Part shown: positions 8,956 to 20,020 of the stretch, one piece after another
Layout of the letters: the number at the start of each line of letters is the position of its first letter
How positions within the stretch are numbered: the stretch's first letter is position 1
Source of the DNA: Chloroflexota bacterium
GTDB taxonomy: Bacteria > Chloroflexota > Anaerolineae > Anaerolineales > Villigracilaceae
Direction of reading: 5' to 3'
Assembly: GCA_024434165.1 (NCBI GenBank)
Contig: QMIW01000005.1
Location: forward strand, 29,061 to 93,060
Length of the DNA: 64,000 nt
Translations under genes and position numbers: made by a program
Notes under the pieces: model-generated
The model's input: the letters and a program-made list of their open reading frames with translations, nothing else
Database searches by the model: none
Told to the model about the DNA's origin: nothing

Positions 8956-9894
8956 CGGTCTCAACAACGGATGCGACAACTCATCCTTCGGCGAAATCTG
9001 CGCCGCGCGGATTTTGTAGGTCAACTCAATCGAAGGGCGCGCGTCGCGGATGCCAAAGCCGCGCCCGGCAAGGGTTTCTTCATAGACCTTTGTATGCAGG
9101 TCGGTAAAACCTTCCGAGAACTCGATCTCTTTGCCATCCACCGTGATGGAACGGTAGGTGGTCTTGTTCGCGGACTTCGCCTGCTGCGGCAGGTCATTTT
9201 TGTCCACGGAAAGGAACCAGCGTACACGCGCGCGTTCCAATTCGATGAAGCCCGACATGCGCTCATCGTCCGCGTGATAGACCTTGATGCCGTTCACCGA
9301 ACCAAACAGCCACATCAGCAGGTCGAAAAAGTGGATGCCGATGTTCGTCGCCACGCCGCCCGATTTTTCGGCTTGTCCCTTCCACGAGACCTGGTACCAC
9401 GGTCCGCGGCTGGTGATGTAGGTCAGTTCCACGTCATGGACAGCGGCGTCGCCTTGCAGCGACTCGCGGAGTTGAATCAGGCTGGGGTGGACACGCAGCT
9501 GCAAGATGGTGTTGATGCGGCGTCCGGTCTCGGCTTCCAGCTCGGCGAGGGCATCCAAATTCCAGGGGTTGATCACCAGCGGTTTTTCGCAGATCACATC
9601 CGCGCCAACGCGCAGGGCAAGGCGGCAGTGGGCATCGTGTAAATAGTTCGGCGAACAAATCGAAACGTAATGGACGCGGTCCGCTTCGGGTCCGCGGCGC
9701 AGTTTTTCGAGGTGGCGGTCGAAGCGTTCGATCTCGGTAAAGAATTTCACGTCGAACGAATATTGGTCGAGGATGCCGACCGAGTCTTTTGGGTCCACGG
9801 CGGCGAGCAGGCGGTTGCCCGTGTCGCGGATGGCGCGCAGGTGACGCGGCGCGATGTACCCGCCCACGCCGATCACGGCAAAGTTCTTCGTCAT
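8953..9894 (-). CDS. wlbA: UDP-GlcNAcA 3-dehydrogenase (WlbA/WbpB-like, Gfo/Idh/MocA family)
   Basis: An NAD-dependent oxidoreductase of 313 residues. The N-terminus FAVIGVGGYIAPRHLRAI, the block YVSICSPNYLH and VICEKPLV (Lys of the EKP motif) match WlbA closely. It oxidises C3 of UDP-N-acetylglucosaminuronic acid, the first committed step towards UDP-2,3-diacetamido-glucuronate or its mannuronate epimer. It overlaps the regulator gene by 4 bp (ATGA), so the regulator and pathway are transcribed together. The 6-dehydrogenase that makes its substrate is probably the gene at 27057-28379. Confidence 0.92.
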   Translation of the reverse strand: MTKNFAVIGVGGYIAPRHLRAIRDTGNRLLAAVDPKDSVGILDQYSFDVKFFTEIERFDRHLEKLRRGPEADRVHYVSICSPNYLHDAHCRLALRVGADVICEKPLVINPWNLDALAELEAETGRRINTILQLRVHPSLIQLRESLQGDAAVHDVELTYITSRGPWYQVSWKGQAEKSGGVATNIGIHFFDLLMWLFGSVNGIKVYHADDERMSGFIELERARVRWFLSVDKNDLPQQAKSANKTTYRSITVDGKEIEFSEGFTDLHTKVYEETLAGRGFGIRDARPSIELTYKIRAAQISPKDELSHPLLRP

Positions 9895-10364
9895 GATTTT
9901 CCTCGCAGCCGCCGCACTTGATAATCCTGCCCTTTGACCTCCAGCGCCACTTCTTCGGGAATGTTGCTGACTTGAATCCCCGCCTCGATGCAGGTCAAGC
10001 GGATGATGTCCATCATTTCATCGTCGCCGTTGAGGTAGACCTTGTTGATGCCTTGTTTTTGCAGGTCGGCAACCACTGTTTTTGCCTTTTGGCGGAATTG
10101 CCCGTACACCTTGAGCGAATCGCGCGCGTAGGACATGGCGCGCTGGGTGAAGACCTTCATGCCTTCGGGGGTGAGATCGTATTTGAGGCGGGTGCGGTCG
10201 AGGTGCGAGACCTTGACCCAGCCGCGATGGATGAGGCGTTTGATGTACCAGTTGACGCTGCCGACAGCAATGCCCAGGCGGTTGGAGAGATTCGCCTGGG
10301 TCACCATCGAGTCTTGCGCAATTTCATTGAGAAGGGCGTATTCGTGCTGTTTGACTTCGGACAT
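9891..10364 (-). CDS. Winged-helix (MarR-like) regulator heading the polysaccharide operon
   Basis: A 157-residue protein. Residues 5-70 form a winged helix-turn-helix (LLNEIAQDSMVTQANLSNRL, then VNWYIKRLIHRGWVKV). The C-terminal half (about 75-157) includes NKVYLNGDDEMMDIIRLTC and resembles no ligand domain I can name. Its ATG directly follows a perfect 13-bp inverted repeat that overlaps its promoter, which strongly suggests autoregulation. Because it is co-transcribed with wlbA and everything downstream, it should control the whole operon. The effector is unknown; a nucleotide-sugar intermediate is a reasonable guess. The leader is about 15 nt with no Shine-Dalgarno sequence. Confidence 0.88.
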   Translation of the reverse strand: MSEVKQHEYALLNEIAQDSMVTQANLSNRLGIAVGSVNWYIKRLIHRGWVKVSHLDRTRLKYDLTPEGMKVFTQRAMSYARDSLKVYGQFRQKAKTVVADLQKQGINKVYLNGDDEMMDIIRLTCIEAGIQVSNIPEEVALEVKGQDYQVRRLRGKS

Positions 10365-10395
10365 GTGCGAGAATTCAGTTTTTGAATTCTCGCAC
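10365..10395. promoter_or_regulatory. Operator: perfect 13-bp inverted repeat
   Basis: GTGCGAGAATTCA (10365-10377), 5-nt spacer, TGAATTCTCGCAC (10383-10395). All 13 positions pair. It abuts the regulator start codon and covers the predicted -10 hexamer and transcription start on the minus strand. This is the arrangement of a repressor binding its own promoter. In RNA the repeat could also form a strong hairpin directly before the start codon. Confidence 0.85.
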
Positions 10396-10414
10396 AGAAA
10401 TCCCCCACTGTCAA
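10386..10414 (-). promoter_or_regulatory. Predicted sigma-70 promoter of the regulator-led operon
   Basis: On the minus strand, a consensus TTGACA (10414-10409) is followed after exactly 17 bp by GAGAAT (10391-10386). The -10 lies inside the outer arm of the inverted repeat. Transcription would start near 10379, within the repeat's spacer. Confidence 0.65.
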
Positions 10415-10447
10415 GTTGGCGGGATGAGGGCGAATCCTGCGGTTCCC

Positions 10448-11581
10448 CTACGATTCGCCAATGGCTTCCCGCATCATGCTCTCGTACTGGTCCACGATCT
10501 TTTGAATGTCGAAATCCCGCGCCTTCTCCAAACTGGCGCGGCGGAAGCGGAGCAAATGTTCGCGGTTGGTGAGCAACTCGCGCAGGGCATTTGAAAACGC
10601 CGCCTGGTCTTTCACTTCGATCAGAAAGCCGTTCTTATCTTCTTCCACCAAATCCAAAAAGCCTCCGATCTTGCTGGCAACGATGGCAAGCCCCTTCACC
10701 AACGCCTGCACGCCAACAACAGGCAACCCTTCCGTATGCGAGGGCATGAAAAGAATGTCGCTTTTTGAAAATTCGTTCAGCACGTCATCAGGCGTGACCC
10801 AGCCGGGCAGGTGAAAGCGCCCGGTCATGCCGTGTTTTTCGATTTCCTGTTTCACTTCCTCGAACATCGGACCGTCGCCGAGCATCGAACACGTCCAATC
10901 CAAATCCTTGAGCACGGCAAGCACGCGGACAATTGCCAGCGGATTTTTCTGGTTCACAAAACGCCCCGCAAAGACGATGCGCGGCGGACGATTCAACTCG
11001 ACGTGGTCGGGGACAAGGTGCATAAAATCCGCGCCGTTGGGAACGACGCGAATCTCCACAGGATAATGCTTCAACGCCAGCTGCCGCGTGAACTCGCTCA
11101 CCGCGATCACACGCTTCGCCCGTTTCCAAATCGGCTTGGTGAACGGCTCGATCCAGCCGAACCAATAGGCGGTTTTTTCCGGCACGCCGCCCGGCACGTC
11201 GCCGAGATGTGCGGTCAAAATGTACGGCACGCCCGTCAGCACGGACAAGGCAAACGCCAGCGCGCCCGAAGGCACGGCAAAGTGCGTGTGAATGATGTGC
11301 GGGCGAAAACGCCATATCAAGAGCAAACCCGGCACAAACCCCGCAAGCACATAGGAAAGCATCGTCTGAAAACTTGCCGAAAACGGTTCGGTGCGCCGCG
11401 AGCGAATCCGCACCAGGCGAATCCCATCGCGGATTTCCTCGCGCGGCAGGCTGTCCATGTGCGCGGTCAGCACAGTCACTTCATGCCCGCGCGCCACGAG
11501 TTCGCGGCAGATGTCATACGCGGCTCTGCCTCCGCCCCCGCCGATGGGTGGAAATTCATAGATGACAGTGAGGATGCGCAT
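10448..11581 (-). CDS. Glycosyltransferase family 4
   Basis: A 377-residue GT-B enzyme. It has the glycine-rich loop YEFPPIGGGGGRAAYDI at the N-terminus, AHLGDVPGG, a mid-protein domain linker at RIVFAGRFVNQKNPL, and the family 4 retaining motif SHTEGLPVVGVQALVKGLAIVAS (E-x7-E-like) near residue 290. It probably adds a sugar to a lipid-linked glycan on the cytoplasmic face. One base separates it from the membrane-protein gene upstream. It is not obviously in the regulator-led operon, because the TTGACA promoter lies after its stop codon. Confidence 0.88.
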   Translation of the reverse strand: MRILTVIYEFPPIGGGGGRAAYDICRELVARGHEVTVLTAHMDSLPREEIRDGIRLVRIRSRRTEPFSASFQTMLSYVLAGFVPGLLLIWRFRPHIIHTHFAVPSGALAFALSVLTGVPYILTAHLGDVPGGVPEKTAYWFGWIEPFTKPIWKRAKRVIAVSEFTRQLALKHYPVEIRVVPNGADFMHLVPDHVELNRPPRIVFAGRFVNQKNPLAIVRVLAVLKDLDWTCSMLGDGPMFEEVKQEIEKHGMTGRFHLPGWVTPDDVLNEFSKSDILFMPSHTEGLPVVGVQALVKGLAIVASKIGGFLDLVEEDKNGFLIEVKDQAAFSNALRELLTNREHLLRFRRASLEKARDFDIQKIVDQYESMMREAIGES

Positions 11582-11582
11582 G

Positions 11583-13583
11583 TTATTCCGAAAACGGGTC
11601 CTTGCATTCCACCTGCCGGGACCGCGGCTCGAAAACCTGGATGTTGTTCGATGTCAGCGTGACGACAGGTTTGTAATTGCATAACAGCGGCGCGCCCACA
11701 AAACGCACCCACGCTACGTTTTCCTCCACAAACGCACCTTCTTTTTGTTCCGTAAACTTCTGGTCTTCGGCAACGATCAAGTCGAAGCGGCGTGCGCGCA
11801 GGTCGGCGTAATAATTTTCAAGATAGACGCGGTTGCGCGACATCGCCATCTCCATCAATTCCATTTGTTCGTATTCCGGCACGAGCCTCACGCCGTGCAA
11901 ATCATCGAACGTGATCAACTGCCGCTCGGTGATGAACAAAATCTCGCCGCCGTTTTGAATCGCCTCCTGCAATCTTTGAATGTCCTTCTCTGCAATGGTT
12001 TTGTCGTAGGATGGGAAAAAGCCGATGTGACGTATCGCAAACCCAAGCGGAATCAGCAATGCAGCGAACGCCACGCCCCAGCCGATTCGTCCATCCATCG
12101 GCTGCGCATCTTTCTCCGGGGAAGCCTGCTTCGCCCAAAGGGACGTAGTCAACAGGGACAGCATGACCAAATACGCATCCATGTTGTGCAAGTCCCCGCC
12201 GCCGCCGATCTTCGTACTGACCACCACCCCGCCGGCGAACAACAAAAAAAGCATGGCAAGCAAAGCCAGCCAGCGCAGCGGATGCAAAGCCCTCACCCCT
12301 ATCCCCTCTCCCTTTGGGAGAGGGGGATTTCGCAGCATTTGATACAACGCAGCGAACAACGGCGCGGAAACCAGCAAAATCCCCGGCAGGATTCCCATCG
12401 GAAAGGTCTCATTCGGGAGCAGGCGGCTCCAAATCAAATCGGATGTGAAACTGGAGCCAAACGCGGAAAGGTCGGGGCTGCCCGAAATTCGGATGTAAAC
12501 GAACTGCGAGATCAACGCCGCCGCGAGTCCGCTTGCGCCCCAAATGAAGGGAGTGACCCAATATTTCCAGCCTTTGTCATTGATTGGTGTTTCCAAAATG
12601 TAAATCGCAATCGCCAGCATCGCCGGGACCGGGAACCAGTTCACGCGGCTGATTCCCGCCCAGAGCGAGGCGAGGACGATGAAAATCAGCGAGCGCCATT
12701 GATGCTTCACCGACACGCCCGCCAGGATCAAAATCACCATCACCTGCAAGTGATAGTACACCGCGCCCTGCAAAAAGAATAAAAACGCCCAGGCGGTGAT
12801 GAGAACCGTCATACCACTTCGTGGCACGTTCCCATTGCTCAATTTCATTCTTCGGGCAAGGAGGAAGGATGCAGCGAGCGTCAGTCCGAACCAAAGGAAT
12901 GCCTGCCAAAAACGATGGAACCATAGCGGCAAACCATCAATCAAAAACGGAATGGACAAGAGCAAATACCGCGAGGGATGCAAAAACGGAAGCGGGAGTT
13001 CCATCCCATAAAGTTTTTCGGAGAAAAATAATGAAGCGTAATAATGCCGCCCCGCTTCGGAGTAGCCCATCGAAAACGGATTGGCGGAGGTGATGGAAAA
13101 AATGCCGTAGGTCTGGTAGATCATCCCCTGCGCCAGCAGGACAATTGCGAAGGCAGTGTGCCATTCCAATTTGCGAATCAATTTCAAGCCGATGGTTTGA
13201 ATCAGGCTTGCCCACAGGAAGACCCACAAAATCGGCATGACTTGCGGAAGGATGTTCCCGAATACCTGCAATCGAACGAACCAGACCGAGGTAAACCCGC
13301 CCAACACCAGCAAAACGCCTGCAAGGGAAAGCAAAGGCTTGGGGTGTGAACCAAGTTCACTGAAGTACGAGGCGAGGCGGTCCAAAAGCGGTGAACGAGC
13401 AAGCCACGCGGCGGCAAGTGCCGTCAACGCAAAGACGCCCACCAAGCCGATCCACTTGGAGCGCAGAAGGGCAATTTCCAACTCGTTCGTGCGTTGAATC
13501 GTCTGGGGAATCGCCAGCAGGCTGACGACAACCAGAGACCACAGCCATGTTTGCAGGAATTTTTTGGTGGAGACGGATTCCAT
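11583..13583 (-). CDS. Polytopic membrane protein, GT39-like, with in-frame palindrome insert
   Basis: A 666-residue protein with about a dozen hydrophobic segments and an acidic residue after early membrane helices (YSEAGRHYYASLFF), the layout of lipid-sugar-dependent GT-C glycosyltransferases. Assignment to a subfamily is uncertain. The C-terminal 150 residues are soluble and presumably extracytoplasmic. Residues around 420 (NPPLPKGEGIGVRAL) are encoded by a family A palindromic element (12290-12326) lying in frame in a loop between membrane segments. The reading frame is intact, so the gene tolerates the insert. Confidence 0.75.
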   Translation of the reverse strand: MESVSTKKFLQTWLWSLVVVSLLAIPQTIQRTNELEIALLRSKWIGLVGVFALTALAAAWLARSPLLDRLASYFSELGSHPKPLLSLAGVLLVLGGFTSVWFVRLQVFGNILPQVMPILWVFLWASLIQTIGLKLIRKLEWHTAFAIVLLAQGMIYQTYGIFSITSANPFSMGYSEAGRHYYASLFFSEKLYGMELPLPFLHPSRYLLLSIPFLIDGLPLWFHRFWQAFLWFGLTLAASFLLARRMKLSNGNVPRSGMTVLITAWAFLFFLQGAVYYHLQVMVILILAGVSVKHQWRSLIFIVLASLWAGISRVNWFPVPAMLAIAIYILETPINDKGWKYWVTPFIWGASGLAAALISQFVYIRISGSPDLSAFGSSFTSDLIWSRLLPNETFPMGILPGILLVSAPLFAALYQMLRNPPLPKGEGIGVRALHPLRWLALLAMLFLLFAGGVVVSTKIGGGGDLHNMDAYLVMLSLLTTSLWAKQASPEKDAQPMDGRIGWGVAFAALLIPLGFAIRHIGFFPSYDKTIAEKDIQRLQEAIQNGGEILFITERQLITFDDLHGVRLVPEYEQMELMEMAMSRNRVYLENYYADLRARRFDLIVAEDQKFTEQKEGAFVEENVAWVRFVGAPLLCNYKPVVTLTSNNIQVFEPRSRQVECKDPFSE
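12290..12326. repeat. Palindromic element family A, partial copy inside a coding region
   Basis: CCCTCACCCC is followed by the hairpin CCCTCTCCC/GGGAGAGGG (12304-12324). Only the left terminal repeat and one hairpin are present. It lies in frame within the membrane protein gene and adds about 12 residues rich in Pro, Gly and charged residues. Confidence 0.85.
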
Positions 13584-13617
13584 AAGATTATGTATTGCGC
13601 GTGAAATGAGTTTCGCA

Positions 13618-13665
13618 GTACCGTGAGATTTCTCTCACACAGGGTGCAAAATGAATTTTGCGTTA
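13618..13665. repeat. Palindromic element family B, copy 3 (two hairpins)
   Basis: GTACC leads into GTGAGATTTCTCTCAC (13623-13638), then GCAAAATGAATTTTGC (13646-13661). The TAA stop of the flippase-like gene lies directly after it at 13663-13665. The outline matches copy 2, though the stem sequences differ. Confidence 0.7.
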
Positions 13666-14559
13666 CTCCTCCTTCATCGCCGCCAGAATGGACGGCAGGA
13701 AGAATGCCCCCGGCAGGCTGGCAGTCACGAACAGGACGCGCGTCAGCAGGGCGATGGTAGCGCTTTCGGAGGAGGTCAGCCCGCCGAGTTGAACGAGCAG
13801 GAAGGTCATGGAGAGTTCCTGCACGCCCAAGCCGTTGATGGAAATGGGAATGAGCGTGACGAAATACGTCAGCGTGTACATGCCCGCCACCAGCCAATAG
13901 GATAGACGATGGTCTATGCCGAGCAGGAGCAGGTAGATCATCAGGTAAATGAACAATTGATTGCCGAGCGTGGCGAGCAGCGCGCCGCCCAGTCCCGCCG
14001 GCTTTTTCAGCCAGATGGAAAAGGCTTCCAGCGTCCGCCTGGCAAAACCCATGCCCTTTTGGAACAAGCCAGCCAGCGTGAACGATTGCGCCAGCGCGCC
14101 GTCCAAAGAAAACAGCGGAATCAAACCCAAAGGCAGGGCAACCGTCATTCCCGCCATCCCAATCAGCCGGTCCGCGACCAGGGAGGCGAGGCAGATGGCG
14201 CGGTCATAGCCCATTTGCATCGCGCCGCCCAGCCGCACCACGTCCCCGCCGATGGTTGTCGGTAAAAAATTGGAGGAAAAATTGCCGGTGAACATCAACA
14301 TGACCGCCCGCAAAAACGGAATCTTCACCCCCGCGGATCGAAGCAAAACGTACCAGCGCGTCGCGGCGAAAATGCGCGAGACCAGCAGCGCGAGGAGCGC
14401 TGCCAATAAATACACAATGGAGACGCGGCGCAGCGCCGAAAACAGCTGCCCATCCCCCTCTTCCTGAATCAGAATCAACAACAATGCCAGCGCCAGCAGG
14501 CTGCCCAAGCCGCGCACGACGGTCTGGCGGTTTTCACGCAGCCATTTAATCATCGTCAT
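13663..14559 (-). CDS. Flippase-like LPG-synthase-TM / UPF0104 membrane protein
   Basis: A 298-residue protein with about eight membrane segments. Family signatures include FLPTTIGGDVVRLGGAMQMG near residue 95 and INGLGVQELSMTF near residue 235. These occur in the membrane domain of lysylphosphatidylglycerol synthase and in AglD/YbhN-type proteins. Members next to GT2 and GT39 genes are often proposed to handle lipid-linked sugars, but no reaction can be assigned here. The start overlaps the end of the GT2 gene by 14 bp. Confidence 0.82.
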   Translation of the reverse strand: MTMIKWLRENRQTVVRGLGSLLALALLLILIQEEGDGQLFSALRRVSIVYLLAALLALLVSRIFAATRWYVLLRSAGVKIPFLRAVMLMFTGNFSSNFLPTTIGGDVVRLGGAMQMGYDRAICLASLVADRLIGMAGMTVALPLGLIPLFSLDGALAQSFTLAGLFQKGMGFARRTLEAFSIWLKKPAGLGGALLATLGNQLFIYLMIYLLLLGIDHRLSYWLVAGMYTLTYFVTLIPISINGLGVQELSMTFLLVQLGGLTSSESATIALLTRVLFVTASLPGAFFLPSILAAMKEE

Positions 14560-15502
14560 CCAGGTTGATCTTGGTGCGGACGGTGTATGTGGGTTTTCGC
14601 TGCGATTCGTGATAGGTGCGCACCAGCAGTTCCGCGATCAAACCCATCAGCATGGATTGAAAGCCGAGGATGAAGAACATCACACTGGTCTGGAAGAGCG
14701 GCGAGCCGGTGACAGCCACCAGGAAGAAGATGCGCCGCACAAACAAATACGCCATGATAAAGGCGCTGATGATCATCAACAACCCGCCCGTGCCGCCAAA
14801 AAGGTAGATCGGTTTGGAGGAATAACTGACGAGGAATTTGACCGTGAACAGGTCGAGGACGACCTTTGCGGTTCGTTCCAGCCCGTACTTGGTCTTGCCA
14901 AACTTGCGCGGGTGGTGGTTGACGACGACCTCCGTAATGCGCGCGCCCACCGAATTGGCAAACACCGGAATGAAGCGGTGCATTTCACCGTACAGGCGAA
15001 AACCCTCCAGCACGTCGCGGCGGTAGGCTTTGAGCGTGCAGCCATAATCGTGCAGGTGAACGCCGGTGACGCGCGAAATGAGCCAGTTGGCGATCATGGA
15101 AGGGAAGTTGCGCGTGACGGCGTTATCCTTGCGGTTCTTGCGCCAGCCGCTGACGAGGTCGTAGCCTTCGTCGAGTTTGGTCAACAGCATGGGAATATCC
15201 GCCGGGTCGTTTTGCATGTCGGCGTCGAGCAGGATGATGATCTCGCCTTTGGAATAGTCCAGCCCGGCGGCAATGGCGGCGGTCTGACCGAAGTTGCGGC
15301 GGAAGGAGATCACGCGCACGTGGTCGGGGTCTTTGGCGGCATACTCCTGAAGGATGGACAGGCTGTTATCGCGGCTGCCGTCGTCCACGAGGATGACCTC
15401 CCAGATTTTGCCGAGGGAGTTCATGGTCTTGTAGATGGCTTCAAAGAGAAGCGTCAGGTTATCCTGTTCGTTATAGACGGGGATGACGAGGGAAAGATTC
15501 AT
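14546..15502 (-). CDS. Family 2 glycosyltransferase, polyprenyl-phosphate sugar synthase type (GtrB/Dpm1-like)
   Basis: A 318-residue protein. The catalytic GT-A domain (LVIPVYNEQDNLTLLFEAI, ILLDADMQNDPADIP with the DXD site, VSGWRKNRKDN) is followed by two hydrophobic C-terminal segments. This is the layout of enzymes that load a sugar onto polyprenyl phosphate for later use outside the membrane. The neighbouring GT39-like proteins are the natural users of such a donor. It overlaps the GT39 gene by 4 bp. Confidence 0.9.
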   Translation of the reverse strand: MNLSLVIPVYNEQDNLTLLFEAIYKTMNSLGKIWEVILVDDGSRDNSLSILQEYAAKDPDHVRVISFRRNFGQTAAIAAGLDYSKGEIIILLDADMQNDPADIPMLLTKLDEGYDLVSGWRKNRKDNAVTRNFPSMIANWLISRVTGVHLHDYGCTLKAYRRDVLEGFRLYGEMHRFIPVFANSVGARITEVVVNHHPRKFGKTKYGLERTAKVVLDLFTVKFLVSYSSKPIYLFGGTGGLLMIISAFIMAYLFVRRIFFLVAVTGSPLFQTSVMFFILGFQSMLMGLIAELLVRTYHESQRKPTYTVRTKINLDDDD

Positions 15503-17370
15503 GGCAAACGTTGAAATATCCTTAGTTCGGCGCCTTCCACACAGGAGGGCGAATCGGCGGGTCTGGGAAATTCCTGGAATTCCTGCGGGGTGAGGAAGTC
15601 TGCCCAGCTGGCGTAACGCTTGGCTTCGATGATGAACACGTCCGCCTCGCTTCGCCAGCGCAGATCCAGTTCGCCGTTCCAGTGGCTGAAGTAGTAAAGG
15701 ACATCCGGGTCGCCGCCGATATGGAAAGTATATCCATCATTGATCTGCGGCGGGAAGATGCGCGCCTGCGGCACGTAGATCATGGGCGTAAAGGCGTTGC
15801 CGCCGTCCCAATATACCAGACTATCGGGCGGGATGATCGAAGCGAGATACGCGCCGAGGTTTTCATGGTCGCGGATGATGTCGGTCTGGCAGTCCAGTTT
15901 GCTCCCGCCGAGGTGGAGCAGCGGCGAGAGGATGAACCCGGCAATGAGGTAGGCATGGACGAGGACAAGCGCAAAGCGGGATGTCTTGCCGCGCCTCCAA
16001 AGCAGGAACGCGGCAAGCAGAACGCCAAGCCCAAGCAAAAGCCCCAGCGTGGAACTGATGGCGCGTTTGGTCTGGACGGTTTCAAAGCCCAAGCCGTATT
16101 TCAGCGCATCTGCAATCCCAGCCCAGTCCGGCAGGAACTGCCCGGAACGGAAGCGCGGCACGATGGGCAGGTTGAGCAATCCATTGCCGACCTGCTCGAA
16201 GAGGGAGAAGCCCATCCCGGCGGAAGCTGCGATTACGAGAAAAACCGTCAATACCTGCACGGCGCGATGCGGGTTTTTGTTCCAGGCGTGCGAAAATGCG
16301 ACGATGAAGAAGAGAATCCCCAGCGGGTCGAAGAAACCGAGGTAGTTGGAAAAACAGAAGACGCAGCTGTAACTCTCGTACTGGCTCGCCAGCGATGCCC
16401 AGCCGTGCATGAATACGAGCACGAAATAACTCACAGCGAGGAAAAAAGCCGTCCGCATGGCAGGAGCAGATTTCCAGTCCGCGCGAGGCGGGAGGAGAAT
16501 CAAGCCGAAGAGGCTGCCCAACATCGGAAGGAAGTGATAACGCATCCCCTGAAAGAACGAGTTCAGGCGGTTCCAAAAATCAATGCTGGGATCCCAAACC
16601 GGCACAGAGTCGGTGGGAATGCGGAAGGGGTCGAGGAAGGGTGTCAGGCTTTCGGGAAGCCAGGGCGCCCAGATCGTCATGACGCGGGGCCAGTACCAGG
16701 CATGGAAGACGAGGAGCGCCAGCGAGCCCGCCGCCAACGCCCAAATCCCTTTTTGTTTGCCGTGCTGCCAATAAACATACAGGACAAGCAAAAGCAGAAT
16801 GGGCGCCATGTTCTGACGGGTAAACACCGCCACCGCCGCCAGCGCCGCTGCAAGGATAATCTGCCAAAGCGGGCGGCGCTCGTCCAGGATGAGGACGCTG
16901 ATCCAGGCAAGCATACAGGCGATGAGGACCTCGGAGACCGCCTGCACGTACAATTTGATGATCATCGGGCTGAGCGCAAAGAACCAGACCGTCCCGGCGG
17001 CAAGCCAGTTCCCCGCCCAGCGGCGGGCGGTGATCCATACGCCCAGTATGGTGAGCAAGCCCAGAAAAATCGAGAAGTATCTTCCCGTGCGCAGCCCCGC
17101 GCCGAAGATGTATTCCGCCAGTCCATAGATCAAAAACGAAAAGGGCGCCTTGTTGGTCAGCGGACCGTACGGCTCGAACGGTTGATACACCCCGGTCAGG
17201 TAATACATGCCCTTGATGAGATACGAGCCTTCATCGAGACTGCTGACGGTGGTATGAGCATAGATGAACGCCTGAATTAAATAGAGCGCCGCCCCCACGC
17301 CCGCCAACGCAAACGGCAACCAGGCAGGCAATTCCCTATTCTTCGGCAACCTGAACATCGTCATAAACAA
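15499..17370 (-). CDS. GT39-family membrane glycosyltransferase (PMT/ArnT-like)
   Basis: A 623-residue polytopic protein. SSLDEGSYLIKG follows the first membrane helix and matches the conserved Asp-Glu motif of GT39/GT83 enzymes, which use polyprenyl-phosphate sugars. Roughly 11 membrane segments precede a C-terminal soluble tail with WDGGNAFTPMIY. It is coupled (4-bp overlap) to the GT2 polyprenyl-phosphate sugar synthase, so the two probably work in sequence. The acceptor is unknown. ATGs at 17370 and 17361 are both possible starts. Confidence 0.82.
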   Translation of the reverse strand: MFMTMFRLPKNRELPAWLPFALAGVGAALYLIQAFIYAHTTVSSLDEGSYLIKGMYYLTGVYQPFEPYGPLTNKAPFSFLIYGLAEYIFGAGLRTGRYFSIFLGLLTILGVWITARRWAGNWLAAGTVWFFALSPMIIKLYVQAVSEVLIACMLAWISVLILDERRPLWQIILAAALAAVAVFTRQNMAPILLLLVLYVYWQHGKQKGIWALAAGSLALLVFHAWYWPRVMTIWAPWLPESLTPFLDPFRIPTDSVPVWDPSIDFWNRLNSFFQGMRYHFLPMLGSLFGLILLPPRADWKSAPAMRTAFFLAVSYFVLVFMHGWASLASQYESYSCVFCFSNYLGFFDPLGILFFIVAFSHAWNKNPHRAVQVLTVFLVIAASAGMGFSLFEQVGNGLLNLPIVPRFRSGQFLPDWAGIADALKYGLGFETVQTKRAISSTLGLLLGLGVLLAAFLLWRRGKTSRFALVLVHAYLIAGFILSPLLHLGGSKLDCQTDIIRDHENLGAYLASIIPPDSLVYWDGGNAFTPMIYVPQARIFPPQINDGYTFHIGGDPDVLYYFSHWNGELDLRWRSEADVFIIEAKRYASWADFLTPQEFQEFPRPADSPSCVEGAELRIFQRLP

Positions 17371-17374
17371 AAGA

Positions 17375-17403
17375 AGTGACAGTCACCCGCGATGACCGTC
17401 ACT
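17375..17403 (-). terminator. Stem-loop between gmd and the GT39 gene
   Basis: AGTGACAGTCA (17375-17385) pairs with TGACCGTCACT (17393-17403) with one mismatch and a 7-nt loop. It lies 5 bp after the gmd stop. No long T-run follows on the minus strand, so termination is uncertain. Confidence 0.45.
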
Positions 17404-17408
17404 TTGCA

Positions 17409-19999
<2,591 letters not shown>

Positions 20000-20020
20000 A
20001 TCCCACTTTTTACCATGAAA

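Noticed and set aside
15682..17280. Open frame of 532 codons on the plus strand
   Set aside because: Antisense to the GT39 gene; composition (many charged and Gln residues, no motif) fits a shadow of a membrane-protein gene.
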